Both the position numbers and the translations under genes were made by a program. A stretch of 64,000 nt of DNA from Phaseolus vulgaris (lineage: Eukaryota > Streptophyta > Magnoliopsida > Fabales > Fabaceae), in NCBI RefSeq assembly GCF_000499845.2, contig NC_023756.2:47455429-47519428 (forward strand). The letters are read 5' to 3'. The notes beneath the pieces are model-generated. The model was not told the origin of the DNA. It made no database searches and saw only the letters and a list, made by a program, of their open reading frames with translations. Below, piece by piece: positions 10,756 to 26,635 of this stretch (position 1 is the stretch's first letter; every line of letters starts with the position of its first letter).

Positions 10756-10830
10756 CTACAAATGTCAATGTCCGATACGTATGTTGATATAGATACATCA
10801 TTTAAGAAGTGTGTCCGAGTCTTATAAGAT

Positions 10831-11461
10831 GAGAGGCATCGTAATTCTCCTTTTATCAGTGTCAATTAATTATATTATTTTTCTCAAGTTAAATAAAATG
10901 TTAGATATTATTTCAATTATATACTTATTATTTACTGTTCAAAATTATATATTAAAAGTTAGAAAGTTCAGAAAGCAGATAAGAAACATCATATATACTG
11001 CATATTTGGTAAACAGCAGTATGTTTTCTTGGGAGAAGATTCCTTCCCAGATAATGCCAAATCACTCTCAAACTGCTGCACAGATTATAAGTAAACAATC
11101 TTCAACTTGGATTCAAAATCTTAATGCTTGATTAATGAAGTTTTTCCATGAACAGGAATCTCTTATATGAATCTCAGATTTTAATTATGGCAAGTGTACC
11201 TTTGCAAAACAATCTGCATGCTGCTTTTAAAGCATGATGTGATATGTCTTTTCCCCTCAACTTATATATATAAATTCCTTTTCATAGGCATACTTAACAA
11301 AACACACAATTGATCATGCTACTTGTATAAGTAAACACTATCTTTAAGAAAATTTCAATTAGTCTTTTTTCAATCGGGAAATAATTTGTTCATTTTATTA
11401 AATATAATAGAAGATGAAGTGATTAAAAGCATTAAGTACATCTCTTTTGTGAATAGGCCCG
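10831..11461. other. Gene-free sequence between inverted repeat copies B and C
   Basis: About 630 bp of AT-rich DNA bounded by copy B (plus) and copy C (minus) of the same dispersed repeat. The longest ORF (about 10811-11131, +) has low-complexity composition and no recognisable domain. It could be unique DNA or the core of a larger element. Confidence 0.5.
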
Positions 11462-11905
11462 GACATTATTCTTAAATGACGTGTCCGTACACGAACACAC
11501 GAATTGGACATTGATACTCATATGACACTCGTAGGAAACGTATCGGTGAAGTGTCTTCAAAAATATTTATTGAATTTCTGACAATTCTAATACGGTTCTA
11601 ACAAAATTTTAAAAAGAATAAATACATTAATTTTCTAAAAACTCAAACTTATTGTATAAATCTTTATTATAATTATAAAAGTAAAGAATAAATCATTTGG
11701 AATCAATCATGAAAAACATCTTTCTGCTTCAAAAAAAATATGAAACATACTTATGCACATAAATATTTATTATCAATTTATATAATTCATAATTATATAA
11801 TATATAAATTTGTGTTCCATCTCTTACCTTTTAAAAATTACATGTATTTTCGTGTTCATATCGTATCATTTTCGTGTTCATATCGTATCAGCGTTCGTTT
11901 TCGTG
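11462..11905 (-). repeat. Dispersed AT-rich repeat, copy C (inverted relative to B)
   Basis: Reads as the reverse complement of copies A and B: 'gacgtgtccgtacacg', 'gacactcgtagga', 'cgtatcggtgaagtgtc', 'aaatatttattgaatt', 'acaattctaatac', then 'cataattatataatatataa' at the outer end. The outer edge runs into short repeats of 'ttcgtgttcatatcgtatca' at about 11847-11890. Confidence 0.6.
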
Positions 11906-12112
11906 TTTGTCTTACATATCACCCATCATCATGTGTGGAACCCTAGAACACAAGTACTCACAAATAAGATAAGGTATCTATATCCTCATGATTTCTTTTG
12001 TGTATGAAAGGGGAAAAGAAAATTATTGTAAAAGCATATTTCAACAATAAACAATGTCCATCCAATTAATTGCTCTAGGTGTGCTTCCAATTTCACAAAC
12101 CCCACACCTCAC

Positions 12113-12143
<31 letters not shown>

Positions 12144-12148
12144 ATATA
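12113..12148. repeat. (TCA)n microsatellite ending in a TATA-like box upstream of the MYB gene
   Basis: About ten copies of TCA/CAT at 12113-12142 run directly into 'tatatacc' (12143-12150). That TATA-like sequence lies about 110 bp upstream of the MYB start codon at 12253. Promoter use is inference from position only. Confidence 0.7.
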
Positions 12149-12252
12149 CCACCAAATATATCTCTTATTTCTGCTCTCTTTCTTTCAAGCTCCCTCTCAA
12201 ACACACAGAGTTAAGTATTCTGCTGCTGAGGGTGTCATCTGAGAAGAGAAAA

Positions 12253-13559
12253 ATGGGCAGAAAATGCTCACATTGTGGAAACAGAGGTCATAACTCCAGA
12301 ACCTGTTCATCTTTGAGAGCAACTTTTGTAGGAGTTCGTCTCTTTGGGGTTCAACTACACATATCAAACTCTTCTTCTCTTACCATGAAAAAAAGCTTCA
12401 GCATGGATTCCTTGCCCTTATTATCCTCTCCATCTTCCTCCTTTTCTTCATCTGTTGGGTATCTATCAGATTCAGATGGCCTCATTGTTCCACCACAAGA
12501 CAGGAAGAAAGGTATGCATCACGCTCATCACACTCAAATTCATCCACATTTATAGATCTATTCCTTCACAAGCTAACAATATTGGTCAATACTCACACTA
12601 CTAGTTTTACTTAATTCTCTTCCTCCAACATTATGTTCAATTAATTTTTATCTCTTTTGTTTCAATACTTTACACATCACTCATTTTCTCCATTAAAGTT
12701 TGTTCTTCACTGTGGATTTTTATGTTCTATTCTTCTTGCTCAGAAAAATCAGATTTTATCAAAAAGTACTCAATATTTCCTTTGTTTGTTCACCCATCAT
12801 TTTATATCATTTTCCTTTAATGTATATATGATAATCTTTGTGCATGCATATATATATATACAATGTAGGAGTGCCATGGACAGAAGAAGAGCACAGAACA
12901 TTCCTTGTTGGACTCGAGAAGCTGGGAAAAGGTGATTGGAGGGGTATCTCCAGAAACTATGTGACTACAAGAACCCCAACACAAGTTGCTAGCCATGCTC
13001 AGAAGTACTTTATTCGTCTTGCAACCTTGAACAAGAAAAAGAGACGTTCAAGTCTTTTTGACTTGGTATACATTAACTTTTTTTTTTAAGTGTGTTCCAA
13101 TCCTTTATACAAATAAATTCAACACAAGCTTCTTATCACCTAACCAGATAAGATCCAACAGACATTACAACACTTAATTAACGTGTCTCTATGGTGCTTA
13201 TAAAATATTGATTAATTATGCAGGTTGGAGGCAGCTCTAACTGTAAGTCAGGTGATTTAGTTTCTTCTGCTAAATCCAAAGGTGAAATTGAGAACGATGT
13301 CACCTTGTCACTTCTTCAATTTCAAGAAACCAAGAAGACAGATGAGCAGAGAGAAGATGATAATTATTGTGAAGCTGAAGCAGGTGCAGATGATGAAGGT
13401 GTTATGTGGCTTCATCCTCAGATGAAATCTTCAAATAATATTGCAGCAATTCCTGATCTGGAACTCACTCTTTCAGTCTCCAAGGGCAAGGTTAAGACCA
13501 TGGAACAAACTAAATCAACCCCTGCTTCCTTCCTTCTTGGCCCAATTAGCGTCACTTAA
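12253..13559 (+). CDS. 1R-MYB (SHAQKYF) transcription factor with N-terminal CCHC knuckle
   Basis: Three exons: 12253-12511, 12869-13065, 13224-13559; 263 aa. The N-terminus carries a zinc knuckle C5-x2-C8-x4-H13-x4-C18. A single MYB repeat follows at about 87-140, with Trp residues (W90, W110) and the class motif SHAQKYF (128-134). This defines the plant MYB-related group of MYBS3, KUA1/MYBH and I-box binding factors, which bind TATCCA/I-box type sites in the nucleus. Near the C-terminus 'LELTL' (231-235) fits an EAR repression motif (LxLxL), as expected for the repressive members. The middle is Ser-rich and acidic. Family members act in sugar, hormone, cell-expansion and senescence responses; the role here is inference. 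Which paralogue it is cannot be settled from sequence alone. Confidence 0.93.
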
Positions 13560-18577
<5,018 letters not shown>

Positions 18578-19018
18578 CCAACGGCCATCACAACATAAAC
18601 CTTAAATTCATAAAAGAAAATGTAATAGGAGGACATGTTTCATTTTTCCTTTTTATGTTTCAGTATGAATAATAACAAAGAAAGCAGAGGTTTTTACTTT
18701 AATTTCTTGAGTTTTTGAGTTGTTTATATGCATCCTTTTCTGTTATTTGTATCCTTTTTCAAATCAAAAAGTTAATACAGTTGTAAAAGAATAGAAAATA
18801 ATAATAAAAAGTGAACTTTTAAGCTGTGACAATACAAAGGCAAAGGAGATTTATGCATATCTATGTCCAATTCAGTCTCCTCTTCTGATTCCAAAAGAAT
18901 AATACAAGCCATCTTCATACTTGCACACACTCCAACCTGTGAAGTTTAGTTTACAAAAACACATTTTGCAAACTAGAAAAGCAGTATTCAACATCCCATT
19001 TGTTGTATTGACATTGAC
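18578..19018. other. Spacer upstream of the tetraspanin gene
   Basis: 440 bp with no ORF of interest. It should hold the tetraspanin promoter and 5' UTR. Confidence 0.5.
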
Positions 19019-20483
19019 ATGGGAGTAAGCAACAACATCACTGTGGTGCTGAACTTCATAGCCCTGTTGGCCTCAATTCCCATAATAGGTGCAGGTGTAT
19101 GGCTGGCCTCCAAACCAGACAACGAGTGCATCCACAACTTCCGCTGGCACGTCCTCATCCTTGGCCTCCTCGTACTCCTTGTCTCTCTAGCTGGCTTTGT
19201 CGGTGCTTACTGGAACAAGCAGGGCCTCTTGGCCTTTTACCTTTGTTGCATGGCCATCCTCATCGCTCTTCTCCTTTTCATCCTCCTCTTTTCTTTCATC
19301 GTTACTACACCTGATGGAACCTACTATGTCCCCGGAAAAGGCTTCAAGGAGTCCATGCTCCATGGTTTCTCCCCCTGGCTAAGGAACCATGTCACCACTT
19401 CTTGGAGTTGGAACAAGATAACCACTTGTTTGGTTCATTCCAATGTCTGCATTAAGCTCACGCAGGATTACATATCTGCTGATCAGTTCTTCAACTCGCA
19501 TATCTCTCCTTTGCAGGTTACTCTCTCTCCTACCATTTCTTTTATACAAGATAAACAAGGACACTGATTCACTTTGTTAACCATGTTATAGTTAAGATAA
19601 CCAATATGTTGACTGCTAAGTCCTTTCTCTTTCTAAATCCACGCCTTTCAGACTCCTGATCTTTATTAAAACTAATGTAGCGATTCACACCAATAAGCCT
19701 TGGACTTCATGGCTTTTAAATTGCTAAATTAGAATTTTCATTAATAAGAATAAGGTTTCTTATAGATGAGATTGTTAGGGATCAGTGAAACATGATATCC
19801 TTCCCTTTGGAGTGGCTTAGTTGTGAAGTTTCTCTATAGCACAACAGGAGTTGGAGTTGGGAAAGAAGAGTGTCTGTGATGTTCGAAGTGGGTGGGACCT
19901 GGTTTTCTATCTTATTCCTGAAACTTTTTTTTATCAGCAATATCTTATTCCTGAAACTTAAAAATACTACGTCGAGGGATGAAATTCACATATTACTAAA
20001 AAGTAGAAACACTAAACTTACCATTTCTAAAGTATAAAGACTAAGACAAATTTTGAGAGACATGAAACATATTCTATACTTCAACTCTCTTCGTATTTGG
20101 TAATATAATCCTATCTCTTGATTTTTCTTACAAAATAGAAGTCATGTTAATCCACTGCTCACGTATTACAGTCAGGATGCTGTAAACCTCCAAGTGCTTG
20201 CGGATACAATTATGTGAACCCCATACTGTGGATAAATCCTGTGAATCCAATGGTTGACCCTGATTGTTACTTGTGGACTAATGACCAGAATCAACTCTGC
20301 TACAACTGCAATGCATGTAAGGCAGGTCTTCTGGGGAATCTCAGAGAAGAGTGGAGGAAAGCCAATATCTTTTTGATGGTGGCAGTTGTTGTCCTCATCT
20401 GGGTCTATCTAATTGCGTGCAGTGCCTTCAAAAATGCACAAACAGAAAACCTTTTCCGCCACTATAAAGGGGGTTGGGTTTGA
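19019..20483 (+). CDS. Plant tetraspanin (TET2/TET8-like)
   Basis: Two exons, 19019-19516 and 20172-20483; 269 aa, the usual plant tetraspanin size and gene structure. Four membrane helices are visible: about 7-28, 44-65, 71-95 and 231-251. The large extracellular loop carries the plant signature GCCKPPSACG (168-177) plus further cysteines (C198, C209, C212, C215) for disulfides. Plant tetraspanins organise plasma-membrane microdomains; TET8/TET9 types mark exosome-like vesicles. If the Arabidopsis block comparison holds, this is the TET2 (At2g19580) counterpart, next to an ACC oxidase there as here. The clade assignment is inference. The short C-terminal tail ends in 'HYKGGWV'. Confidence 0.95.
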
Positions 20484-21585
20484 TCCTCTTTGTATTTTTT
20501 ATAAATTGATCTTCATAATACTTATTCCTGTAAGTACATTTTTCACTATGTATATATTCCTTGTTGGTTTCTCTTTAGGGCTATGAAAAGTGATAAAGGA
20601 AGAAATCTTCCAACATTAAACTAGTCAGAATAGAATCCTGATTCAAGCTTTCATGAGTAATTCTTATATGCCAAATTGTCCATGACTTCTTGTATATGCA
20701 TTTTACAATAATCTCGATACTTAGATGTTGGTATCTGCAAACTTGCCAAACATACCACTTTAGTTGTATTTTGAATGTGATCAAATTATTTGAAGTAATT
20801 GTAGTTTAACCAATAGTCTTGATTCTTGAAATTGAATCTCAAATATACATAATTGTCTTAAACACTGAAAGAGAGAATTTCATTAGTCATAATGATCCTA
20901 TTTGACTCCTCCAGTGGAACGAATTTGTGATCTCTACCAAAGCAATATTTTAATGTTGATCAAGCAAAAGGGAAAAGGCAACCGACACCACTCACCATAA
21001 AGAAAAGTGCTTTTGAATTCTAATGTTTTGCATATCTCCCATGAACCGAAAGGTAGATCTTCCCAAAGTAGCAATATTTTATGAAGGATTGTAGAGTAAA
21101 ATAAACAGAGCTAAGAATTCAGTTTGTGTGTCCAATGCTGGTGGCAACACTCACAAACACCAATAGATTGACAATTACTTTAAAAATCGTCAAAGTGGCA
21201 CGATAGACTCAACAAACACTCGTTAGGATAAACTTTAAATAATTTTGATAACATGTTAAAAAGTGAACTTTAAACCTAACTCAATCTCATAAAACCAACC
21301 TAGTGCATCTACTTATAAATAATGAAATATCTTAATCTCTAGTCGATTTGTGATCACCCACACATAGACATAGAGAGGAAGGCAACCATCCATATCAGTA
21401 CATTCATAACAATTAAGACACCAGCCCATACTGAATATAGTTGTTTAATTTTGAACATGTTATCAACAAAGTACAGTTGAGAGCACGAACTTTTGCAGGA
21501 AATAAAAAAATCCTTTGAAAAGTATAAGAATGCAAGGGAATAATGCTGGAGAAAAAGACCCAAAAAATACAATTCACCAATAAAA
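20484..21585. other. Gene-free spacer with a TRIM fragment
   Basis: Contains the 3' flanks of the tetraspanin (+) and the plastid ribosomal protein (-) genes. About 21200-21345 is a TRIM fragment. No other feature is recognisable. Confidence 0.5.
21200..21345 (-). mobile_element. TRIM retrotransposon fragment
   Basis: On the plus strand 'caacaaacactcgttaggat' and 'aactttaaataattttgata' (internal region) lead into 'aaaaagtgaactttaaacct', 'aactcaatctcataaaacc' and 'taatctctagtcgatttg'. This is the reverse complement of the TRIM LTR seen elsewhere in the window. One LTR and part of the internal domain remain; the primer-site copy is degenerate ('tgataacatg'). Confidence 0.65.
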
Positions 21586-22152
21586 TCAGCCAGAAAAGAG
21601 GGACTCATCAATTTCAATCTTCACCACCTCATTATCTTCGAATCTGTCTCTCTTGGAAGGTGCCGGTGGAGCATAAATCCTTGGTGGCCCTCTACCCTTC
21701 TTCTTGTCCTTTGGCCTCGCCTAATAATAATCCCATTTACAATATTAGAACCAAGAAAAGCATAACATTAAAACTAAACTAAAAAAGAAAAGAGAAAATG
21801 GGAGCAGAAGTTTACATTCCCAAACGAATGGGCGAAGCGTTTTCCCTTTGCAGTTTTCCTGTCCCCTCTGCCGCAGTACACTGGGAGATAACAAAATACA
21901 TAAAATTGGGAAATGGGGTGTCAGAATTCGTGCATGCTAAACCAAAGTTGTTGAAAAAAATGGAGTTTTAGTGTTGCAGAATGTACCAGAAGGGGTTGGG
22001 GAGAGAGTGGAAGTTGCAGACGCTGAGAGGGAAGGGAAGGGAGTGGAGAGTGGCGAGAAGAGAGTTTGGGAGTGAGAGAAGGAAAGGTAAGACATGGAAG
22101 TGTGCAATTGGGTGGAGAGTGGAGGAGGAGATGCTAGGAGCAGTGATGCCAT
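21586..22152 (-). CDS. PSRP4: Plastid small-subunit ribosomal protein bTHXc (PSRP4 / S31)
   Basis: Three exons on the minus strand: 22152-21987, 21880-21816, 21720-21586; 121 aa. Residues 1 to about 55 are Ser-, Leu- and Pro-rich without acidic residues, a typical chloroplast transit peptide. The mature part starts near '[16 protein letters not shown]', a conserved very basic block of the THX family. It continues through '[16 protein letters not shown]' to an acidic tail ending 'IDESLFSG'. THX proteins bind in the head of the bacterial-type 30S subunit, so this is a structural protein of the chloroplast ribosome. The start is the ATG at 22152; a GTG one codon upstream is not used. The short, highly basic core and three-exon layout fit the family. 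Confidence 0.9.
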
Positions 22153-23032
22153 CACTGAGGATAACTCAAGGATAAGGTTTCACAGAATACAACATAGTTG
22201 AGTGTAACAGTACAGCTTCTATAGTGCAATTGAAATATGAGAAAAAAAACGATAGGTAAATTAAATATAGAAATATGGTCATTTTTAAAATTGTAAAAAC
22301 TAGGTTTTTATTATTATTGGTATTAGTATACCCAAAAAAGAATAAGTTTGGGTGATTCAAGCGATTTATATAAAAAAAAAAGTATAAATGTATAATATAT
22401 ATATATATATATATTTAGTACAATTTCAGAAAATTTCTTCAACTTTCTGTGTGTCTAATCACTCTTCGTCTATAAAAAAATCTGCAACACACTTGTATAG
22501 TGCAATTGGAATATGAGAAATAGAACTGCATTCAAATGCGCAGTATAATTTTTGTTTAGAATGATGTATAGAATATTCAGTCCTGCATTCAAATTTGGGG
22601 TTCAATCCTTTGTTAATATATTTTAGCTTGCTTTGTAAAATTGTAATTCTGTTTATTTTTCTGGTGCAATTTAGCTTTCTGGTCCTTTTGGAAGCTTAAA
22701 TATTATAATACGCAAGAAATTAGTTGTAGTGAGAAATCAGCAACCGTGAAATTTTATGCATTTCAAGATAAACTTGATGGAGAGAAAAGTGACAATTTAT
22801 GCAAAGTGAGGGTATTATATGGAGAATAGGGTCGAGATTCCTGGGTTCAGAATGATATTCAGTAGCTGTACAAAACTCTTACATAGTATAACAATGAAAA
22901 GAACAAACTCCAACGTAAACTAAATTCACTGTAAACTGTCTTCTGTGGGCTTCTTGGTGAAAACCCTGTCGTTCACAACATCTAATGAGCATGTCAAGCA
23001 CAAAAATGCATATAAAGTGACCTCAGCATGCT
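22153..23032. other. Gene-free spacer holding arm 2 of the inverted duplication
   Basis: Lies between the ribosomal-protein start and the LpxA 3' end. It contains (AT)n at about 22398-22415. A 25-bp direct repeat 'tatagtgcaattg.aatatg' (about 22217 and 22497) flanks a 255-bp segment. The inverted-duplication arm is at 22570-22720. Confidence 0.6.
22570..22720 (+). repeat. Arm 2 of an inverted dispersed duplication (partner 8325-8485)
   Basis: Shows 'gtatagaatattcagtcctg', 'ggggttcaatcc', 'ttaatatattttagcttgct' and 'tttctggtccttttggaagc' in the same order as the reverse complement of 8325-8485. The arms are about 14 kb apart. Confidence 0.8.
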
Positions 23033-26000
23033 TCAAGAGACATTCCAGTGTCTAATCTTGCATATTCCACGACGATTTTCTGCAAAGGAGTTGCGAATAG
23101 ACTGCAACATAGCACGAACAGCAGGAACGTGTACCAATTCTTCATGCAGCTCCTGCAGAATAGGTTTACCATGAGAAATCCACCCTAAGGAAGACACCAG
23201 ATACTTCACCAACGAAATAGACAAACACAAATAATACCACTTCTGCAATCCTTTCTTCTAAAGACCTAGCATTTGCATCCACGCACATGAATATCTTTTG
23301 ATAAGCTGTTCTCAGGTTTCTGATCTGAAGCATTACCCAAAAGAGTTGTTTAGCATTGATGAAAATATAATTAAAGCAGACTAAATTTAAAAAGTGATCA
23401 AACCTCTGCAGTGCTGAATCCACATCGTGCAAGGCCCACTAAATTAAGACCTCGAAGCTCTGCTCTTTCTCCTGCTACCATCGCGTACTTTGGGACATCT
23501 TGTGTAACCTTCATTTATGTAAGAACATGACACTGTAGTTGCATACCTGAGTAGTTCTAAATCAATTTGGCATGGTAAAAAGGTATTTGCTTAACAAGTT
23601 CTTTAAGGGTATTGATTACTGAATGCCAAGGTCAAGAAAAGATCACTTCTATATAAATACTGTTATATACACAGCTGGTAAATGGCCAACACCAAGGTTT
23701 ATACTAGAAAAAACAAAAAGGGCTGAGAATTTCTCTGTAGATTCAAATGTTCGGGGTACTTGTTTGTGTTTAGGAGGAGTATCATTCTGTATCTCTTCAT
23801 TTTCAGTTGATATTACAACTGTCTTTGACTTTCCTCGTGGAATTTAGAACTCTATCAAATTTTCCTAAGTCTAAATGAAGCAATCTTAACTGTAGTGGAC
23901 AGACTTTCAAAGTAAAGCTTTGTTTAAACATCCCTATAAAGCCAAGGTAGTAGCTGAAGTGTTTGCCAAGAGGTGATCAAGTTACATACTCCTTGCCATC
24001 CACAAGCTTTGGTAGTTTGGTCCCACCCAGGCACTAGATAACTAGATCCTGTTTAGATTTTGTACAACATCTTGCATGATTGTGGAAAAATCATATCTCT
24101 GTCTCAAAACAGACTATTTCAATACTGAGATTAAAAGATAAACCTACCATAGAACCACCACCAAGAAACGAGTAAGAGCCAAGATGACAGAATTGATGCA
24201 CAATAGTTGCACCTCCAGTGTGAACATTGTCCTACATGCGAAGAGTTTTAGTTTATTTTCTAAATTCCATGGTTAAAACACAACAAAATAACAAGCAGAA
24301 TTTATCGTAAAAAGGTGATTTAGGTTTCAGAACTTACTTCTACTTCAACATGCCCAGCTAGAAGAGTGTTGTTAGCAAAAATATTGTTGTTACCAATCTT
24401 GCAATCATGGGCAATATGACAAGAGCCCATTATAAGATTTCCATTACCAATAACCTGATCATATGACCATGGTAAGTATGAAAAGATACATGTACTTTGT
24501 GTCTGAAAATTTCTGTTTTTCTTTACTATCAAAAATTAACAAAACCGTCTTCTTACAGTCCTATCAGTTGATTTTGAAGATCGGTGGATTGAAGTATGTT
24601 CCCTAATATCATTATTGTCTCCAACTTCCAGGAAAGAATCATCCTCTGGCTGTATGATAGGCACATTAAAGAACTTATATTTTTCAAAAATAAGCCAGAT
24701 ATGAATGACATAACTTTTCTACCCTTAACAAGAACAATACATTGAAAGTGATTCATACACGGGTTAATACGGATGCACAACATAACCAGTTAAATAATGT
24801 CCTGCAAATAGCAAGATATTCCAAATAAATAGATATGTTGACAACTCTCATAAATTGCACCCACAAAGAAATTTAGTACATCGGCAAATAGTAACGAAGT
24901 CACAAAGGAAAAATAATGAGGACTATCGCCAGAAGAAGACAACGTTAATACATGCACTTTGTCCAAATAGCTTAGGCTTTTACTATGATTAGCTCCTTAA
25001 CATGGTATAGAAGAGCACAGTAGTCTGATGTATCCATCCTTCAAACACAATGAACTTTCATGTCGAGGGTGATGTTAATGATTTAATTAATACCATTCCT
25101 ATGACTCTTTGAACAAGCTTAAGCTTAATTATTGTGTCCAGAATAAAAACAAACTGTAATAACTGAACAAGACTTCTCATTCAAGTTGGAAGAAAAAGAA
25201 ATTAAATTAATCTGCTTTGGTAGCATGCATCTCTGTGAAGGAAAAATTTACAGTACAACATTTGAAGTTCGAAACCAGTCAATTAAGAATGGATTGAAAA
25301 ATTAATAAATATGCAACTCAGGGAAGAGAAGAACAAAACATAACTGAAAACAGAAACGCATTTTATAACTTCAAGCAAAACAAAACAGATAAAAGTGCGT
25401 CCAAGCCATACTTAAGGCTTTGTTTCTGGAAAAAAGGTCTTTCAATATTTCTGCAATACACATACATATTTAAAATATAGTCAAGTTGAGTTGAGTGATT
25501 AATAAGAAGACCTTGTGGGGATTTTGACAAGATTCTCAAGTAGAAATACTGAAAGTCAAACACTGTGTATAGACTTTTCTTGAGCATTTTCAATTAACCT
25601 TAACAACCCTCACCCCCCAATATATATTTTTCCTGAGTAAAGAAATGTTACACATATCTATAACACAATAAACAATGACAGCACGATTCTTAATTCATTA
25701 ATCAAATTCTATGGAATGACTGTGTATGTTAACAACACAGTTAGCAATGTCAATACAAAAACCATGAAACTAAAAAATCTAAAAACCTCCACCCGTTTAT
25801 GTGAAGCATACCTTGTATTTCATGTCTTGACATTTGACACCAACCACAGCATGATATCCTATTGTGTTATTGCTTCCAATGACGGTACATCCAGGATAAT
25901 CATCACCAACAACAGCACCACTATCATATAATGGTACAAAAAAGTATTATTCAGCAGACCAAAACCTTATGTGAAACAGTGATCTTAGGTGTGAACACTG

Positions 26001-26635
26001 AACTCACGTCATCAACGTGCAATTGTCCCCTAGCTCTGTATTTCCAGAAACATGACTTCCAGGATACAGTTGACAACCATTCCCCAGCTTTGCAGAGGAG
26101 CTAACAGAACAAAAGGGACCAATCGAAACACCCTAAGCACAATATCCATTAAGAAGTGAAAATATGTTTGATGAATGAACAACATTGTTATTAAAGTGTG
26201 ATACACATCTAACTGTAATTTCAACTACCCAATAGCAATTCAGCAGAAAAGGATGAAACTTTGGTTGAAGCAAGAAAAGGGGAAGACAGAAGAATAAGAA
26301 AAGACAGACAGACACCATTGGGTTGAAAAAAGAGAGAAAGTGTAAGGAAGAAGTACTTTGCCGATGAGGGCATCGGAGTGAACAGCGGCAGAAGGGTGGA
26401 TAAAACTTGGTTTCGTGAGTGTGGAAGTGTCAACCTTCTCCCTCTCTGCAACATCTGCACAAACAACTTACAGTCAAAGCAGAAACAGAGAGATTTCAAT
26501 GAATTGAATGAAAAGAAACATACGAGGGAAGAAGAAGAAGAAGCGACGGTGATGAAGCGCAGAAGAAAGGGAAAAGCGGCGGCGACTGCTTGCTTTCAGC
26601 AACCACCACGACATCTTTGCCTTCATTTCCAACAT
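23033..26635 (-). CDS. LPXA: UDP-N-acetylglucosamine acyltransferase LpxA, mitochondrial
   Basis: Ten exons on the minus strand: 26635-26524, 26454-26357, 26132-26008, 25920-25812, 24649-24557, 24454-24338, 24231-24148, 23508-23404, 23324-23241, 23152-23033; all in frame, 348 aa. LpxA transfers a hydroxyacyl chain from acyl-ACP to UDP-GlcNAc, the first step of lipid A synthesis. Plants keep a partial, mitochondrial version of this pathway. Residues 1-37 are Arg/Phe/Ser-rich without acidic residues after the first few, a mitochondrial presequence. The rest is a left-handed beta-helix of hexapeptide repeats ('[17 protein letters not shown]', 'VIGSNNTIG', 'KIGNNNIF'). The family motif 'CHIAHDC' (191-197) carries the catalytic His at 195. 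'IREHTSIHR', '[10 protein letters not shown]' and 'NRRGICK' also match LpxA. The start is the first in-frame ATG; internal Mets at residues 4 and 8 are alternatives. Arabidopsis counterpart is At4g29540 (memory). Confidence 0.93.

Larger units (their letters stand above)
10300..10830 (+). repeat. Dispersed AT-rich repeat, copy B (interrupted by plastid DNA)
   Basis: Same motif order as copy A: 'aaatttatatattatataat', 'gtgttagaatt', 'caataaatattttttgaatt', then 'acactttacc'. The copy breaks at about 10578 and resumes at about 10756 with 'aatgtcaatgtccgatacg' and 'tttaagaagtgtgtcc'. The interrupting segment contains a plastid tRNA gene. An (AT)n run sits at the left end (about 10288-10304). Confidence 0.6.
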
